In this document: positions 8,709-16,704 of the stretch, piece by piece | How positions within the stretch are numbered: the first letter of the stretch is position 1 | How the letters are laid out: every line of letters begins with the position of its first letter | Origin: Streptomyces sp. TLI_053 | Lineage (GTDB): Bacteria; Actinomycetota; Actinomycetes; Streptomycetales; Streptomycetaceae | Direction: 5' to 3' | Assembly: GCF_900105395.1 (NCBI RefSeq) | Contig: NZ_LT629775.1 | Coordinates: forward strand, 5,292,001 to 5,356,000 | DNA: 64,000 bases | The notes under the pieces: model-generated | Database searches by the model: none | What the model was told of the DNA's origin: nothing | What the model saw: the letters and a program-made list of their open reading frames with translations, nothing else | Position numbers and translations under genes: made by a program

Positions 8709-8987
8709 GTGCAGGCACGCCGGCGACACCGCTACTACTTCGCCATGATGGGCGTCTGCCTCGGGCTGTTCGTGCTGGCCTGGGGCGTCGTGCGGTTCTG
8801 GTCCGTCCCGGCCGCGATCGGCATGTGCGTGGTCGCGATGGTGATCCCGCCGGTCGCGGCGGTGTTCGCCAACCGGCGGGACCCCGAGGACGACTGGTGG
8901 GACGACCCGCGCTGGGAGGACCCGAAGTGGGACGAGCCCGGCCACGACCGGGACCGCCCCGACCGGGACCGCCCCGACGGGCGGTGA
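8709..8987 (+). CDS. DUF3099 two-helix membrane protein
   Basis: 92 aa. Two transmembrane helices (about 11-30 and 33-52) are followed by a short acidic/Trp-rich cytosolic tail (DDWWDDPRWEDPKWDEP) and an Asp/Arg repeat end. It is recognised as DUF3099 by its layout and by its place between sseC and a DsrE-like gene. The start is GTG at 8709. Function unknown. Confidence 0.8.
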   Translation: MQARRRHRYYFAMMGVCLGLFVLAWGVVRFWSVPAAIGMCVVAMVIPPVAAVFANRRDPEDDWWDDPRWEDPKWDEPGHDRDRPDRDRPDGR

Positions 8988-9002
8988 GGACCCGCGCCGG
9001 CC

Positions 9003-9371
9003 TCAGTAGACGAGCGCCTGCACGCCGTCGGCCATGATCTCGCTGACGAAGACCTGGGCGCCCGCGATCCGGACGCCCTCGACGGTGTCCTTCTGCTCGA
9101 TCCCGCGCCGCACCGCGCACTGGGTGCAGAGGGTGACCGTGCCGGCCGCCAGGACCGACTCCAGCAGGTCCGGCAGCGGGGCCGCGTGCGGCAGCTCGAA
9201 CCCGGCCGCGCGCCCCGGAAGGGCGAACCAGGACGACTCCCCGGTCAGCCAGAGCGAGACCTCGACCCCGCTGGCGACGGCGACCGCCGCCACCGTGAAC
9301 GCCTGCGAGCACCGCTCCGGCGCGTCCGCTCCGGCGGTGACCTTGATGACGAGCTTCTTCTGAGACGACAT
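9003..9371 (-). CDS. DsrE/DsrF-like family protein
   Basis: 122 aa from the ATG at 9371 (a GTG lies at 9380). One DsrE-like domain with KLVIKVTAGADAPERCSQAF at the start and a CTQC motif near residue 85. DsrE-family proteins often handle sulfur relay or are peroxiredoxin-like. It is convergent with the preceding gene and lies near sulfur genes. The substrate is unknown. Confidence 0.8.
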   Translation of the reverse strand: MSSQKKLVIKVTAGADAPERCSQAFTVAAVAVASGVEVSLWLTGESSWFALPGRAAGFELPHAAPLPDLLESVLAAGTVTLCTQCAVRRGIEQKDTVEGVRIAGAQVFVSEIMADGVQALVY

Positions 9372-9484
9372 GCCCGACACACTAGATCGCCGACGTGGTG
9401 GGGCTCACCGAGACCCGTCCGGGCCCGCCGGATAGAGTGAGCGGCAGCAAAATCCACACACTGTCGCCGCCCTGGGAGCCCCCC

Positions 9485-9592
9485 GTGTCCGGTCTGGAAA
9501 TCTTCTTCGACGGTCTGCTGGCCCTCATGGCCGTGCTGATCACCTGGTTCGCCGTCTTCTCGGTGATGAAGCTGTACCAGGGCCAGCGCTGA
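9485..9592 (+). CDS. 35-aa single-helix membrane microprotein
   Basis: Starts at GTG 9485 with GGGAG seven to twelve bases before it. One hydrophobic helix (about residues 8-29, LLALMAVLITWFAVFSVMKL) and a short basic tail (YQGQR). It looks like a conserved streptomycete small membrane protein, but I cannot name a function. Confidence 0.6.
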   Translation: MSGLEIFFDGLLALMAVLITWFAVFSVMKLYQGQR

Positions 9593-9644
9593 GCGACTGC
9601 CGTACGGTTGAAGTGATCCCGCACCGACGACAGCGACCAGGAAC

Positions 9645-10247
9645 ATGATCGAGATCCCCTCTGACCTCCACAAGGACGTCGTCCCGCTGGCCTTCCTCCT
9701 CGGCACCTGGGAGGGCGCGGGCGTCTACGCCCCCCTGCCGGGCTCGGAGGGCCAGGACACCGAGAAGTGCAACTTCGGCCAGGAGATCGTCATCCGCCAC
9801 GACGGACGGCCCTTCCTGGAGTTCCGCTCCCGCACCTGGGTGCTGGACAACGAGGGCGAGAAGGTCCGTCCGCTGGAGAACGAGCACGCCTTCTGGCGCG
9901 TGACCAGCAACCAGCACGGCGCCAGCGGTGCCCGCGGGATCGAGATCTCCTCCGTCCGCGACGACGGCACGGTGGAGATCTGGTACGGCGAGCTGGCCGA
10001 CGGCAAGCCGCAGATCGACGTCTCCACCGACGCGGTCGCCCGGATCGAGGGCTCCCCGGAGTACTCGGGCGGCAAGCGGCTCTACGGCTTCGTCAACGAG
10101 GAACTGCTCTGGGTCGGCGAGAAGGCCGCCCCCAACGTCCCGCTGCGCCCGTACATGTCCGCCCAGCTGAAGAAGGTGCTCTCGCCGGCCCAGCTGATCA
10201 AGGACATCAACGACCTGCCGGACGACGGCATCGCGTTCTTCAAGTAG
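9645..10247 (+). CDS. Nitrobindin-like heme-binding beta-barrel protein (FABP-like/DUF1794)
   Basis: 200 aa, one fatty-acid-binding-like ten-strand barrel. The family signature GTWEGAG is at residues 25-31, and KRLYGFVNEELLWVGE lies toward the end. Members bind ferric heme and react with NO or peroxynitrite. The gene starts at ATG 9645 and has its own terminator before nur. Confidence 0.88.
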   Translation: MIEIPSDLHKDVVPLAFLLGTWEGAGVYAPLPGSEGQDTEKCNFGQEIVIRHDGRPFLEFRSRTWVLDNEGEKVRPLENEHAFWRVTSNQHGASGARGIEISSVRDDGTVEIWYGELADGKPQIDVSTDAVARIEGSPEYSGGKRLYGFVNEELLWVGEKAAPNVPLRPYMSAQLKKVLSPAQLIKDINDLPDDGIAFFK

Positions 10248-10281
10248 GAAGCACGCGGCGTCCGCCGAGGCGCACAGGTGG

Positions 10282-10307
10282 AGGGACCGGCCCGTCGGCC
10301 GGTCCCT
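10282..10307 (+). terminator. Terminator hairpin after the nitrobindin gene
   Basis: AGGGACCGGCC-CGTC-GGCCGGTCCCT, 11-bp perfect stem. Confidence 0.8.
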
Positions 10308-10350
10308 ACACTTGTTCCAGGACCCCCGACGTTTGGCAGGGAACAGGACC

Positions 10351-10815
10351 GTGGCGGACACCGGCACCACCGACTGGCAGCTCTCCGGCGACTGGAAGGC
10401 CGACCTGCGCGAGCGCGGCTACCGGCTCACCCCGCAGCGCCAGCTCGTCCTGGAGGCGGTCGACGCGCTCGACCACGCCACCCCGGACGACATCCTCTGC
10501 CACGTCCGGCAGACCGCCAGCGGCGTCAACATCTCCACCGTCTACCGGACCCTGGAGCTGCTGGAGGAACTCGGCCTGGTCTCGCACGCCCACCTCGGCC
10601 ACGGCGCCCCGACCTACCACCTGGCCGGCCGCCACCACCATCTGCACCTGGTCTGCCGGGACTGCGAGAAGGTCACCGAGACCGGCACCGAGATCGCCCA
10701 GCCGCTGATCGACAGCCTGCGCGTCGCGCACGGTTTCGACACCGACCTCAAGCATTTCGCCATCTTCGGCCGCTGCGCCGACTGCTCCGCGAAGCGCGCC
10801 GCCGAGCGGCCGTAA
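10351..10815 (+). CDS. nur: Nur, Fur-family nickel-responsive repressor
   Basis: 154 aa. It matches the Nur branch of the Fur family: DNA-binding winged helix (about 15-90; RGYRLTPQRQLVLEAVD, NISTVYRTLELLEELG) and a dimer/metal domain with the His cluster GRHHHLHLVC. The motifs CRDC and CADC are also visible. In S. coelicolor Nur with nickel represses nickel uptake and the Fe superoxide dismutase genes. The GTG start at 10351 follows AGGGAACAGGACC. Assignment to Nur rather than Zur or Fur rests on close sequence resemblance. Confidence 0.88.
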   Translation: MADTGTTDWQLSGDWKADLRERGYRLTPQRQLVLEAVDALDHATPDDILCHVRQTASGVNISTVYRTLELLEELGLVSHAHLGHGAPTYHLAGRHHHLHLVCRDCEKVTETGTEIAQPLIDSLRVAHGFDTDLKHFAIFGRCADCSAKRAAERP

Positions 10816-10825
10816 GCTTGCCGGT

Positions 10826-11797
10826 ATGACCGGTCTGAAGAGCCCGCTGCTTGCGCTGCCCGGAGCCGTCCCCGCCGAGGGCGCCGACGAGGGCGTCGCC
10901 GCCCACTACGGCGACCTCTTCCGCGAGCAACGGAGCCTCGCCCGGGGGTCCGGCTTCGTCGACCTCTCGCACCGCGGGGTGCTCACCGTCACCGGCGACG
11001 ACCGGCTGAGCTGGCTGCACCTGCTGCTCACCCAGCACGTCAGCGCGCTGCCGTCGGGGCAGGCCACCGAGGCGCTGGTGCTCTCGCCCAACGGGCACGT
11101 CGAGCACGCCCTCTACCTGGTCGACGACGGCACCACCACCTGGGCGCACGTCGAGCCGGGCACCCAGCAGGCGCTGATCGGCTACCTCGAGAGCATGAAG
11201 TTCTTCTACCGGGTCGAGGTGACCGACGCGACCGCCGACTTCGCGGTGGTCCACCTGCCGGCCGGCTCGACCGCCTCCGCCGAGGGTGCGGCCGCCGTCC
11301 GCGAACTGACGTACGGGCGGGACCTCTTCCTGCCGCGCGCCGAGCTCGCCGCGCTGACCGCGGGGTACGGCCCGGCGGCGGGCGTGTGGGCGTACGAGGC
11401 GCTGCGGATCGAGGGCCACCGGCCGCGGCTCGGTTTCGAGACCGACCACCGGACCATCCCGCACGAGGTGGACTGGCTGGCCACCGCCGTGCACCTGCAG
11501 AAGGGCTGCTACCGGGGGCAGGAGACGGTGGCCCGGGTGCACAACCTGGGGCGGCCGCCGCGCCGGCTGGTCTTCCTGCACCTGGACGGCACCGAGGAGG
11601 TGCTGCCCCCGCACGGAACCGAGGTGCGGCTCGCCTCGGACCCGCAGGGGCGGTCGCTCGGCTTCGTGACCTCCTCGGCGCGCCACCACGAGCTCGGGCC
11701 GGTCGCGCTGGCCGTCGTGAAGCGGAACGTGCCGGTGGACGCGGTGCTGCTGGCCGGCACGGTGCCGGGGACGCAGGACGTGATCGTCCCGCAGTAG
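10826..11797 (+). CDS. ygfZ: YgfZ/GcvT-like folate-binding protein
   Basis: 323 aa. A folate-binding GcvT-like domain spans about 25-240 and a C-terminal barrel follows. The YgfZ signature KGCYRGQE is at about residue 228, with its essential Cys. The family supports assembly or repair of certain Fe-S proteins with tetrahydrofolate. It starts 10 bases after nur, so co-transcription is likely. Confidence 0.92.
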   Translation: MTGLKSPLLALPGAVPAEGADEGVAAHYGDLFREQRSLARGSGFVDLSHRGVLTVTGDDRLSWLHLLLTQHVSALPSGQATEALVLSPNGHVEHALYLVDDGTTTWAHVEPGTQQALIGYLESMKFFYRVEVTDATADFAVVHLPAGSTASAEGAAAVRELTYGRDLFLPRAELAALTAGYGPAAGVWAYEALRIEGHRPRLGFETDHRTIPHEVDWLATAVHLQKGCYRGQETVARVHNLGRPPRRLVFLHLDGTEEVLPPHGTEVRLASDPQGRSLGFVTSSARHHELGPVALAVVKRNVPVDAVLLAGTVPGTQDVIVPQ

Positions 11798-11821
11798 CGG
11801 CAGTAGCGGCAGTAGCGGCAG
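11792..11821 (+). repeat. 9-base tandem repeat carrying in-frame stop codons
   Basis: CAGTAGCGG is repeated three times plus a partial fourth copy. Because the unit is 9 bases, the ygfZ stop TAG recurs in frame twice. Confidence 0.9.
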
Positions 11822-11858
11822 TCCGGCGGGGTCCGGCGGGACCGGACCCGGCCGGGGA

Positions 11859-12299
11859 TCAGACCTCGACGAGGACGGTGAACGGGCCGTCGTTCACCAG
11901 CGCCACCTTCATGTCGGCGCCGAAGCGGCCGGTCTCGACCTCGGCGCCGAGCGCGCGCAGCTGGGCGACCACCTCGTCCACCAGCGGCTCGGCGACCGGG
12001 CCGGGCGCGGCGGCGTTCCAGGTGGGGCGGCGGCCCTTGCGGGCGTCGCCGTAGAGCGTGAACTGGCTGATGACCAGCAGCGGCGCCGCGATGTCCGAGC
12101 AGGACCGCTCGACCCCGTCCCCGTCGGCGGGCAGCAGCCGCAGGGTCCACAACTTGCGGGCGAGCTGGGCCGCCTTGGCGGGGGTGTCGTCGTGGGTGAC
12201 GCCGACCAGGGCGCAGAGCCCGGGCCCCTCGATCGCGCCGACGGTCTCGCCGGCCACCGTCACCCGGGCCTCGCTCACTCGCTGCACCACTGCTCGCAT
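11859..12299 (-). CDS. dtd: D-aminoacyl-tRNA deacylase
   Basis: 146 aa, normal length. It removes D-amino acids from mischarged tRNA. Family motifs: MRAVVQRVSEARV at the start, SQFTLYGD (about residue 80) and the Gly-cisPro motif NDGPFT near the C-terminus (about 137). Convergent with ygfZ. Confidence 0.95.
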   Translation of the reverse strand: MRAVVQRVSEARVTVAGETVGAIEGPGLCALVGVTHDDTPAKAAQLARKLWTLRLLPADGDGVERSCSDIAAPLLVISQFTLYGDARKGRRPTWNAAAPGPVAEPLVDEVVAQLRALGAEVETGRFGADMKVALVNDGPFTVLVEV

Positions 12300-12823
12300 G
12301 CGGTCATTCTGCCGGAGGCGGTGGGGGCGCGAGCAGGCCCCCCAGGGGCGCCTGTCGGCCTGGCGTGCGCCGGGTAGCGTGCGCCTGCGCGCTCCTTGGC
12401 GCCGCTCCTGCTGCGAAAAGCTTCGGTCGTATCAGCCACCCCTCTTCGCCAGGGGGCCGTTCGGGTGCACGGGCGGTGCGGCGGCGGCGGGCGGGGTGGC
12501 ACGCTGGGGGACCGTACAAGGGCGGAGCCGGCCGTCCGCCGCGTCATGCGGGGGGAGGCCGGGCACGTCCGTGGTCCGGGGCGCCGAAGGTCCGCCGCGC
12601 CGGGCCCGGTTCGGCCGGGCGGTCGAGCCGGTAGGTCAGGCGTTCTGGTCGTGTCGCCCCGGTGGGTGGCCACGGCCGGGGGAGGGAACCATCGCGGGCG
12701 TCCGGGCGTGCCTCCGGACGGGAACGCGCCGACGGCGCGCGCGGCGGTGACGGGCCGGACCGGCGGCAGGCGACGGGGTGCCGCGAGCGGGCGGGATCGG
12801 GACGACGGCAGGTGGGTTGGTTG
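12300..12823. other. Intergenic region between dtd and rsiG
   Basis: 524 bases without a convincing gene; readings in all frames are low-complexity Arg/Gly/Pro. A less GC-rich patch at about 12411-12441 could hold a promoter for the divergent genes. Nothing else definable. Confidence 0.5.
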
Positions 12824-13405
12824 ATGGACGCGATCGGCACGGCACAGGACCGGTACGGACGGGCGCCGGAGGAGCCCGGCTCCGGACCGGACCTCGAAGG
12901 GCTGGGCCTGGACCAGCTGCGGATCCTGCGCCGGGAGACCCTGGAGCAGGAGGAGGACCTCTCCTACCTGCGGCGGCTGCTGCACGGCCGGATGGACATC
13001 CTGCTGGCCGAGCTGGACCGCCGGCCCGACGGCGGCGCGGCCCGTCCGGCCGACCCGGCGGAGCCGGCCGGCGCCCTGCTGGAACGGCTGCCGGCGATCC
13101 TGACGGACGCGGCGCCGACCGTCCGCCGCTCGGCCCGGCATGTCACCCTGGGGCCGCCGCGGGGACAGCAGTCCCAGCTGGAGGCGGACACGCTGATGGG
13201 GGACGTGCAGCTGGCCGACCTGGCGGCGCACCCGGCGGCGGAGCTGCTGGCGGCGCTGGAACGGCTGCGCGCGCACGAGCGCGAGGTGTCCGGGCGGCGG
13301 CAGCGGCTGCTGCGGACGGCGGACGGCTGCAACGCCGAAATCACCCGCAGGTACCGTGATGGGGAAGCACGGGTCGAGGACCTGCTCGCAGGCGGCCCGC
13401 TCTGA
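12824..13405 (+). CDS. rsiG: RsiG, c-di-GMP-dependent anti-sigma factor for WhiG
   Basis: 193 aa. Two predicted helices form the antiparallel coiled coil known for RsiG, which holds the sporulation sigma factor WhiG inactive when a c-di-GMP dimer is bound. I see two copies of the E-x3-S-x2-R-x3-n-x3-D signature: EEDLSYLRRLLHGRMD (about residues 37-52) and EREVSGRRQRLLRTAD (about 150-165). The Glu, Ser, Arg and Asp are kept in both. The fourth position, Gln in the published motif as I recall it, is His in the first and Leu in the second. ATG at 12824, weak ribosome site. Confidence 0.88.
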   Translation: MDAIGTAQDRYGRAPEEPGSGPDLEGLGLDQLRILRRETLEQEEDLSYLRRLLHGRMDILLAELDRRPDGGAARPADPAEPAGALLERLPAILTDAAPTVRRSARHVTLGPPRGQQSQLEADTLMGDVQLADLAAHPAAELLAALERLRAHEREVSGRRQRLLRTADGCNAEITRRYRDGEARVEDLLAGGPL

Positions 13406-13480
13406 TCGGACGAGGCACCCGGGGTGGGGACGGGCCCGGCTCGCCCCCGGCCCACCCTCACCTCCGGAAGGCTCTTCGCC

Positions 13481-14437
13481 ATGTCCAACCCCGCCCTGCC
13501 CGTGCTCGCCGAGGTCGTCCGCTCGGGCTTCGTCGAGGGCCGGCACCACGGCTCGCTGGTCCTGCTCGCCGCCGACGGCTCGGTCGAGTTCGCCCTCGGC
13601 ACGCCGGACGCCCCGGTGTTCCCCCGCTCCTGCGCCAAGCCCTTCCAGGCGGTGGCGACCCTGCGGGCCGGGCTGGCGCTGGAGGGCGAGCTGCTGGCGC
13701 TGGCGGCGTCCAGCCACTCGGCAGAATCGTTTCACCTCGCCGGTGTGCGGCGGATACTGGCCGATGCCGGCCTCGACGAGACCGCGCTGCGGACCCCGGC
13801 CGACCTCCCGCTGGACGAGACGGAGGCCGAACTCCACCTGCGCTGGGGCGGCGACCACGAGCCCGTGCTGATGGACTGCTCCGGCAAGCACGCCGGCTGG
13901 CTGGCCGCCTGCGTGGCCAACGACTGGCCCACCGACAGCTACCTCGACCCGGCGCACCCGATCCAGCGGCTGGCCCAGGAGGCCCTGGAGGAGGCCGTCG
14001 GCGAGACCTCCGCGCACGCCGGGGTGGACGGCTGCGGCGCGCCGCTGCTGGCCGTCAGCCTGACCGGCCTGGCCCGCGGCTACCGCTCCCTGCTGCTGGC
14101 CGGGCCCGGCACCCCGCAGCGCCGGGTCGCCGACGCGATGCGGGCGCACCCCGAGTACGTGGCCGGCACCCGCCGCGCCGACACCCGGCTGATGCGCGCG
14201 GTGCCGGGCGCGCTCGCCAAGATGGGTGCCGAGGCGGTCCAGGCGGTCGCGCTGCCGGACGGCCGGGCGCTCGCCTTCAAGATCGAGGACGGTGCGGAGC
14301 GGGCCCGCGGCCCGGTGCTCGCCGCCGCCCTGCGCCGGCTCGGGGTCACCACCGGGGACGGCACGATCGACCGGATCGCCGCCGCGCCGCTGCTGGGCGG
14401 CGGGATCCCGGTGGGCGAGGTGCGCGCGACCTTCTGA
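13481..14437 (+). CDS. L-asparaginase II family (AnsA/thermolabile type) hydrolase
   Basis: 318 aa of the asparaginase_II (PF06089-type) class that is unrelated to E. coli AnsB. Motifs: FPRSCAKPFQA (about residues 48-58) with the Ser-Cys-x-Lys group, SSHS (76-79), MDCSGKHAGW (about 132-141) and GCGAPLLAVSL. It predictedly hydrolyses L-asparagine to aspartate and ammonia in the cytosol. Start ATG 13481 after CCGGAAGG. Confidence 0.88.
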   Translation: MSNPALPVLAEVVRSGFVEGRHHGSLVLLAADGSVEFALGTPDAPVFPRSCAKPFQAVATLRAGLALEGELLALAASSHSAESFHLAGVRRILADAGLDETALRTPADLPLDETEAELHLRWGGDHEPVLMDCSGKHAGWLAACVANDWPTDSYLDPAHPIQRLAQEALEEAVGETSAHAGVDGCGAPLLAVSLTGLARGYRSLLLAGPGTPQRRVADAMRAHPEYVAGTRRADTRLMRAVPGALAKMGAEAVQAVALPDGRALAFKIEDGAERARGPVLAAALRRLGVTTGDGTIDRIAAAPLLGGGIPVGEVRATF

Positions 14438-14448
14438 CGGACGGTTCC

Positions 14449-14475
14449 CGGGGCGGGGCGTCGCGCCCCGCCCCG
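14449..14475 (+). terminator. Terminator hairpin after the asparaginase gene
   Basis: CGGGGCGGGGCG-TCG-CGCCCCGCCCCG, 12-bp perfect stem with a 3-base loop, 11 bases after the stop. Confidence 0.85.
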
Positions 14476-14571
14476 AGGCACCTCTCTCCGTCCGGCGGTT
14501 GCCGGAGTGCGGACGGGCGGGGCCCGGTGCACGGTGGACCGGGGGCCGTCGCACAGCTGAGGGAGTCCGTC

Positions 14572-14787
14572 ATGAGCGAGCACGTGTACCGGGTGACCGA
14601 GATCGTCGGGTCCTCGACCGAGAGCATCGACGCCGCGATCCGCAACGGCGTGGAGCGGGCCTCCCGGACCCTGCGCAACCTCGACTGGTTCGAGGTCACG
14701 CAGGTCCGGGGCCATCTCGCGGACGGCGGGATCCAGCACTTCCAGGTCGGCCTGAAGATCGGCTTCCGGCTCGACGAGGAGAGCTGA
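14572..14787 (+). CDS. Dodecin, flavin-binding dodecamer
   Basis: 71 aa, the standard dodecin size. The beta-alpha-beta-beta fold is evident: HVYRVTEIVGSSTESIDAAI, then LRNLDWFEVTQVRG with the conserved flavin-stacking Trp (residue 39). It stores or buffers flavins as a hollow dodecamer. The ATG at 14572 follows GAGGGAGTCC. Convergent with hmuV. Confidence 0.93.
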   Translation: MSEHVYRVTEIVGSSTESIDAAIRNGVERASRTLRNLDWFEVTQVRGHLADGGIQHFQVGLKIGFRLDEES

Positions 14788-14809
14788 CGGCGCCGGGGCG
14801 CCGCCGGGC

Positions 14810-15634
14810 CTACCGGCGCTCCGGCAGCACCAGCGGCACACCGGTCCGCGGATGCGGCAGCACCTCGACCGGATGCCCGTACACCTCGCTGAGCAGCGGT
14901 GCCCGCAGCACCTCCGCCACCGGCCCGTCGGCGACGGTGGCGCCGTCGGCCAGCAGCACCACGCGGTCGGCGTAGGCCGCCGCCAGCGACAGGTCGTGCA
15001 GGACGACGACCACGCCGTCCCCGGCGGCGGCTCGGCTCCGGGCGAGGCGCAGCACGAGTTCCTGGTGCCGCAGGTCGAGCGCGGCGGTGGGTTCGTCCAG
15101 CAGCAGCAGGGCCGCGCGCTGGGCGAGCACCCGGGCCAGCGCGACCCGGGCCCGTTCGCCGCCGGAGAGGGCGGTGAACGGCCGTCCGGTGAACGCGGCG
15201 GACTCGGTGACGGCCATCGCCTCGGCGACCACCCGTTCGTCCTCCTCGGCGGCGGTGGTGCCGGCCCAGGGGGCGCGGCCCATCCGGACCACCTCGTCGG
15301 CGGGGAACGGGAAGGACAGCGCGGCGGCCTGCGGGAGCAGCGCGCGCCGCCGGGCCAGGTCGAGCGGCCGGTAGTCGGTCAGCGGGCGGCCGTCCAGCCG
15401 GACTTCGCCCGCGGTCGGGACGAGGTCGCCGGCCAGGACGGAGAGCAGGGTGGACTTGCCGGCGCCGTTCGGTCCGAGCAGGGCCACCACCTCGCCGGCC
15501 GTGACCCGGACGTCCGCGCCGGCCAGCAGTTCGCGGCCGCCGAGGCTCAGCCGGACGGCCTTCGCGGTGAGCAGTTCGGTGCCCGGGGAGGGGCGTTCGG
15601 GCACCTCGGGGCGGTTGCGCAGTCCGAGCCTCAT
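14810..15634 (-). CDS. hmuV: Heme ABC transporter ATP-binding protein
   Basis: 274 aa. Walker A GPNGAGKS (about 53-60), signature LSGGE (about 153), Walker B LLLLDEPTAALD (about 175). It powers import of heme through the permease encoded immediately upstream; the ATGA overlap (15631-15634) indicates coupling. It is the last gene of hmuT-hmuU-hmuV, driven from the iron-box promoter at 17.8 kb. Confidence 0.93.
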   Translation of the reverse strand: MRLGLRNRPEVPERPSPGTELLTAKAVRLSLGGRELLAGADVRVTAGEVVALLGPNGAGKSTLLSVLAGDLVPTAGEVRLDGRPLTDYRPLDLARRRALLPQAAALSFPFPADEVVRMGRAPWAGTTAAEEDERVVAEAMAVTESAAFTGRPFTALSGGERARVALARVLAQRAALLLLDEPTAALDLRHQELVLRLARSRAAAGDGVVVVLHDLSLAAAYADRVVLLADGATVADGPVAEVLRAPLLSEVYGHPVEVLPHPRTGVPLVLPERR

Positions 15635-16704
15635 GCCCAGCCTCCCTGCTTGGTCCGGGTGCGGCGCAGCAGCCAGAAGAAGAACGGGCTGCCGATCAGC
15701 GCGGTGAGGACACCGAGCGGGAGTTCGGCCGGTTCGGCCAGGGTGCGGGCGGCGAGGTCGGCGGCGACCAGGACCAGCGCGCCCGTGAGTGCCGAGGCGG
15801 GCAGCAGGAAGCGGTGGCCCGGTCCGGCGAGCATCCGCAGCAGGTGCGGGACGACCAGGCCGACGAAGCCGATGATGCCGCTGACCGCGACCGCGGCGGC
15901 GGTGAGCAGGGCGACGAGGGTGATCAGTACCAGCCGCATCCGCTCGACGTCCACGCCGAGGTGCCGGGCGGGCCGTTCGCCGAGCGCCAGCAGGTCCAGC
16001 GAGCGGGCGTAGCGGGGGGCGACGGCGAGGCCGACGAGGGCGAACGGGAGCACGCCGAGGACCTTGCCCCAGGTGGCCTGGGAGAGCGAGCCGAGCTGCC
16101 AGAAGGTGACCTGGCTGATCGCGGCGGTGTCGGCGGTGAACAGGAACAGGCCGATCAGCGCCCCGCAGAAGGCGTTCACCGCGACGCCGGTGAGGATCAG
16201 GGTGACCACCTCGGAGCGGCCGCCTGAGCGGGACATCGCGTACACCGCGAAGACCGTCAGCAGGCCGGTGACGAAGGCGGAGGCGGTCACCGTCCAGGTG
16301 CCGAGCGCGTCCAGGCCGAGCACGATGCAGCCGACGGCGCCGACCGCGCCGCCGGAGGAGACGCCGATGACGGCCGGTTCGGCCAGCGGGTTGCCGAACA
16401 CACCCTGCATCAGGGCGCCCGCGCAGCCGAGCGATCCGCCGACCAGCAGGGCCAGCACCACCCGGGGCAGCCGGACGTTCCAGAGCACCGACTCGGGGAC
16501 CCGGTCGAGGGCGTGGCCGCCGAGGCCGAGCCGGTGGCCGAAGGAGGCGAGGATGTCGCCGAGCGGGATCCGGTAGGCGCCGATCCCGGCCGCGAGCACG
16601 GCGAAGACCACCAGGGCGACGGCCAGGCCGACGGTGAGCAGGGTGGTCCGGCCGGGCCGCCGGGCGGTCAGCGGGATGCTCTTCCCGGGTGCCGCGGCGG
16701 TCAC
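15631..16704 (-). CDS. hmuU: FecCD-family heme permease
   Basis: 357 aa with about ten transmembrane helices, typical of BtuC/FecCD permeases. The N-terminal helix is at about 22-45. Conserved family stretches include RLPRVVLALLVGGSLGCAGA and GFVGLVVPHLLR. It overlaps hmuT and hmuV by four bases each, so the three are translationally coupled. Confidence 0.93.
   Translation of the reverse strand: MTAAAPGKSIPLTARRPGRTTLLTVGLAVALVVFAVLAAGIGAYRIPLGDILASFGHRLGLGGHALDRVPESVLWNVRLPRVVLALLVGGSLGCAGALMQGVFGNPLAEPAVIGVSSGGAVGAVGCIVLGLDALGTWTVTASAFVTGLLTVFAVYAMSRSGGRSEVVTLILTGVAVNAFCGALIGLFLFTADTAAISQVTFWQLGSLSQATWGKVLGVLPFALVGLAVAPRYARSLDLLALGERPARHLGVDVERMRLVLITLVALLTAAAVAVSGIIGFVGLVVPHLLRMLAGPGHRFLLPASALTGALVLVAADLAARTLAEPAELPLGVLTALIGSPFFFWLLRRTRTKQGGWA

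Noticed and set aside
12300..12823. Extra gene between dtd and rsiG
   Set aside because: All readings are low-complexity with no ribosome site; the plus-strand one merely runs into the rsiG start.
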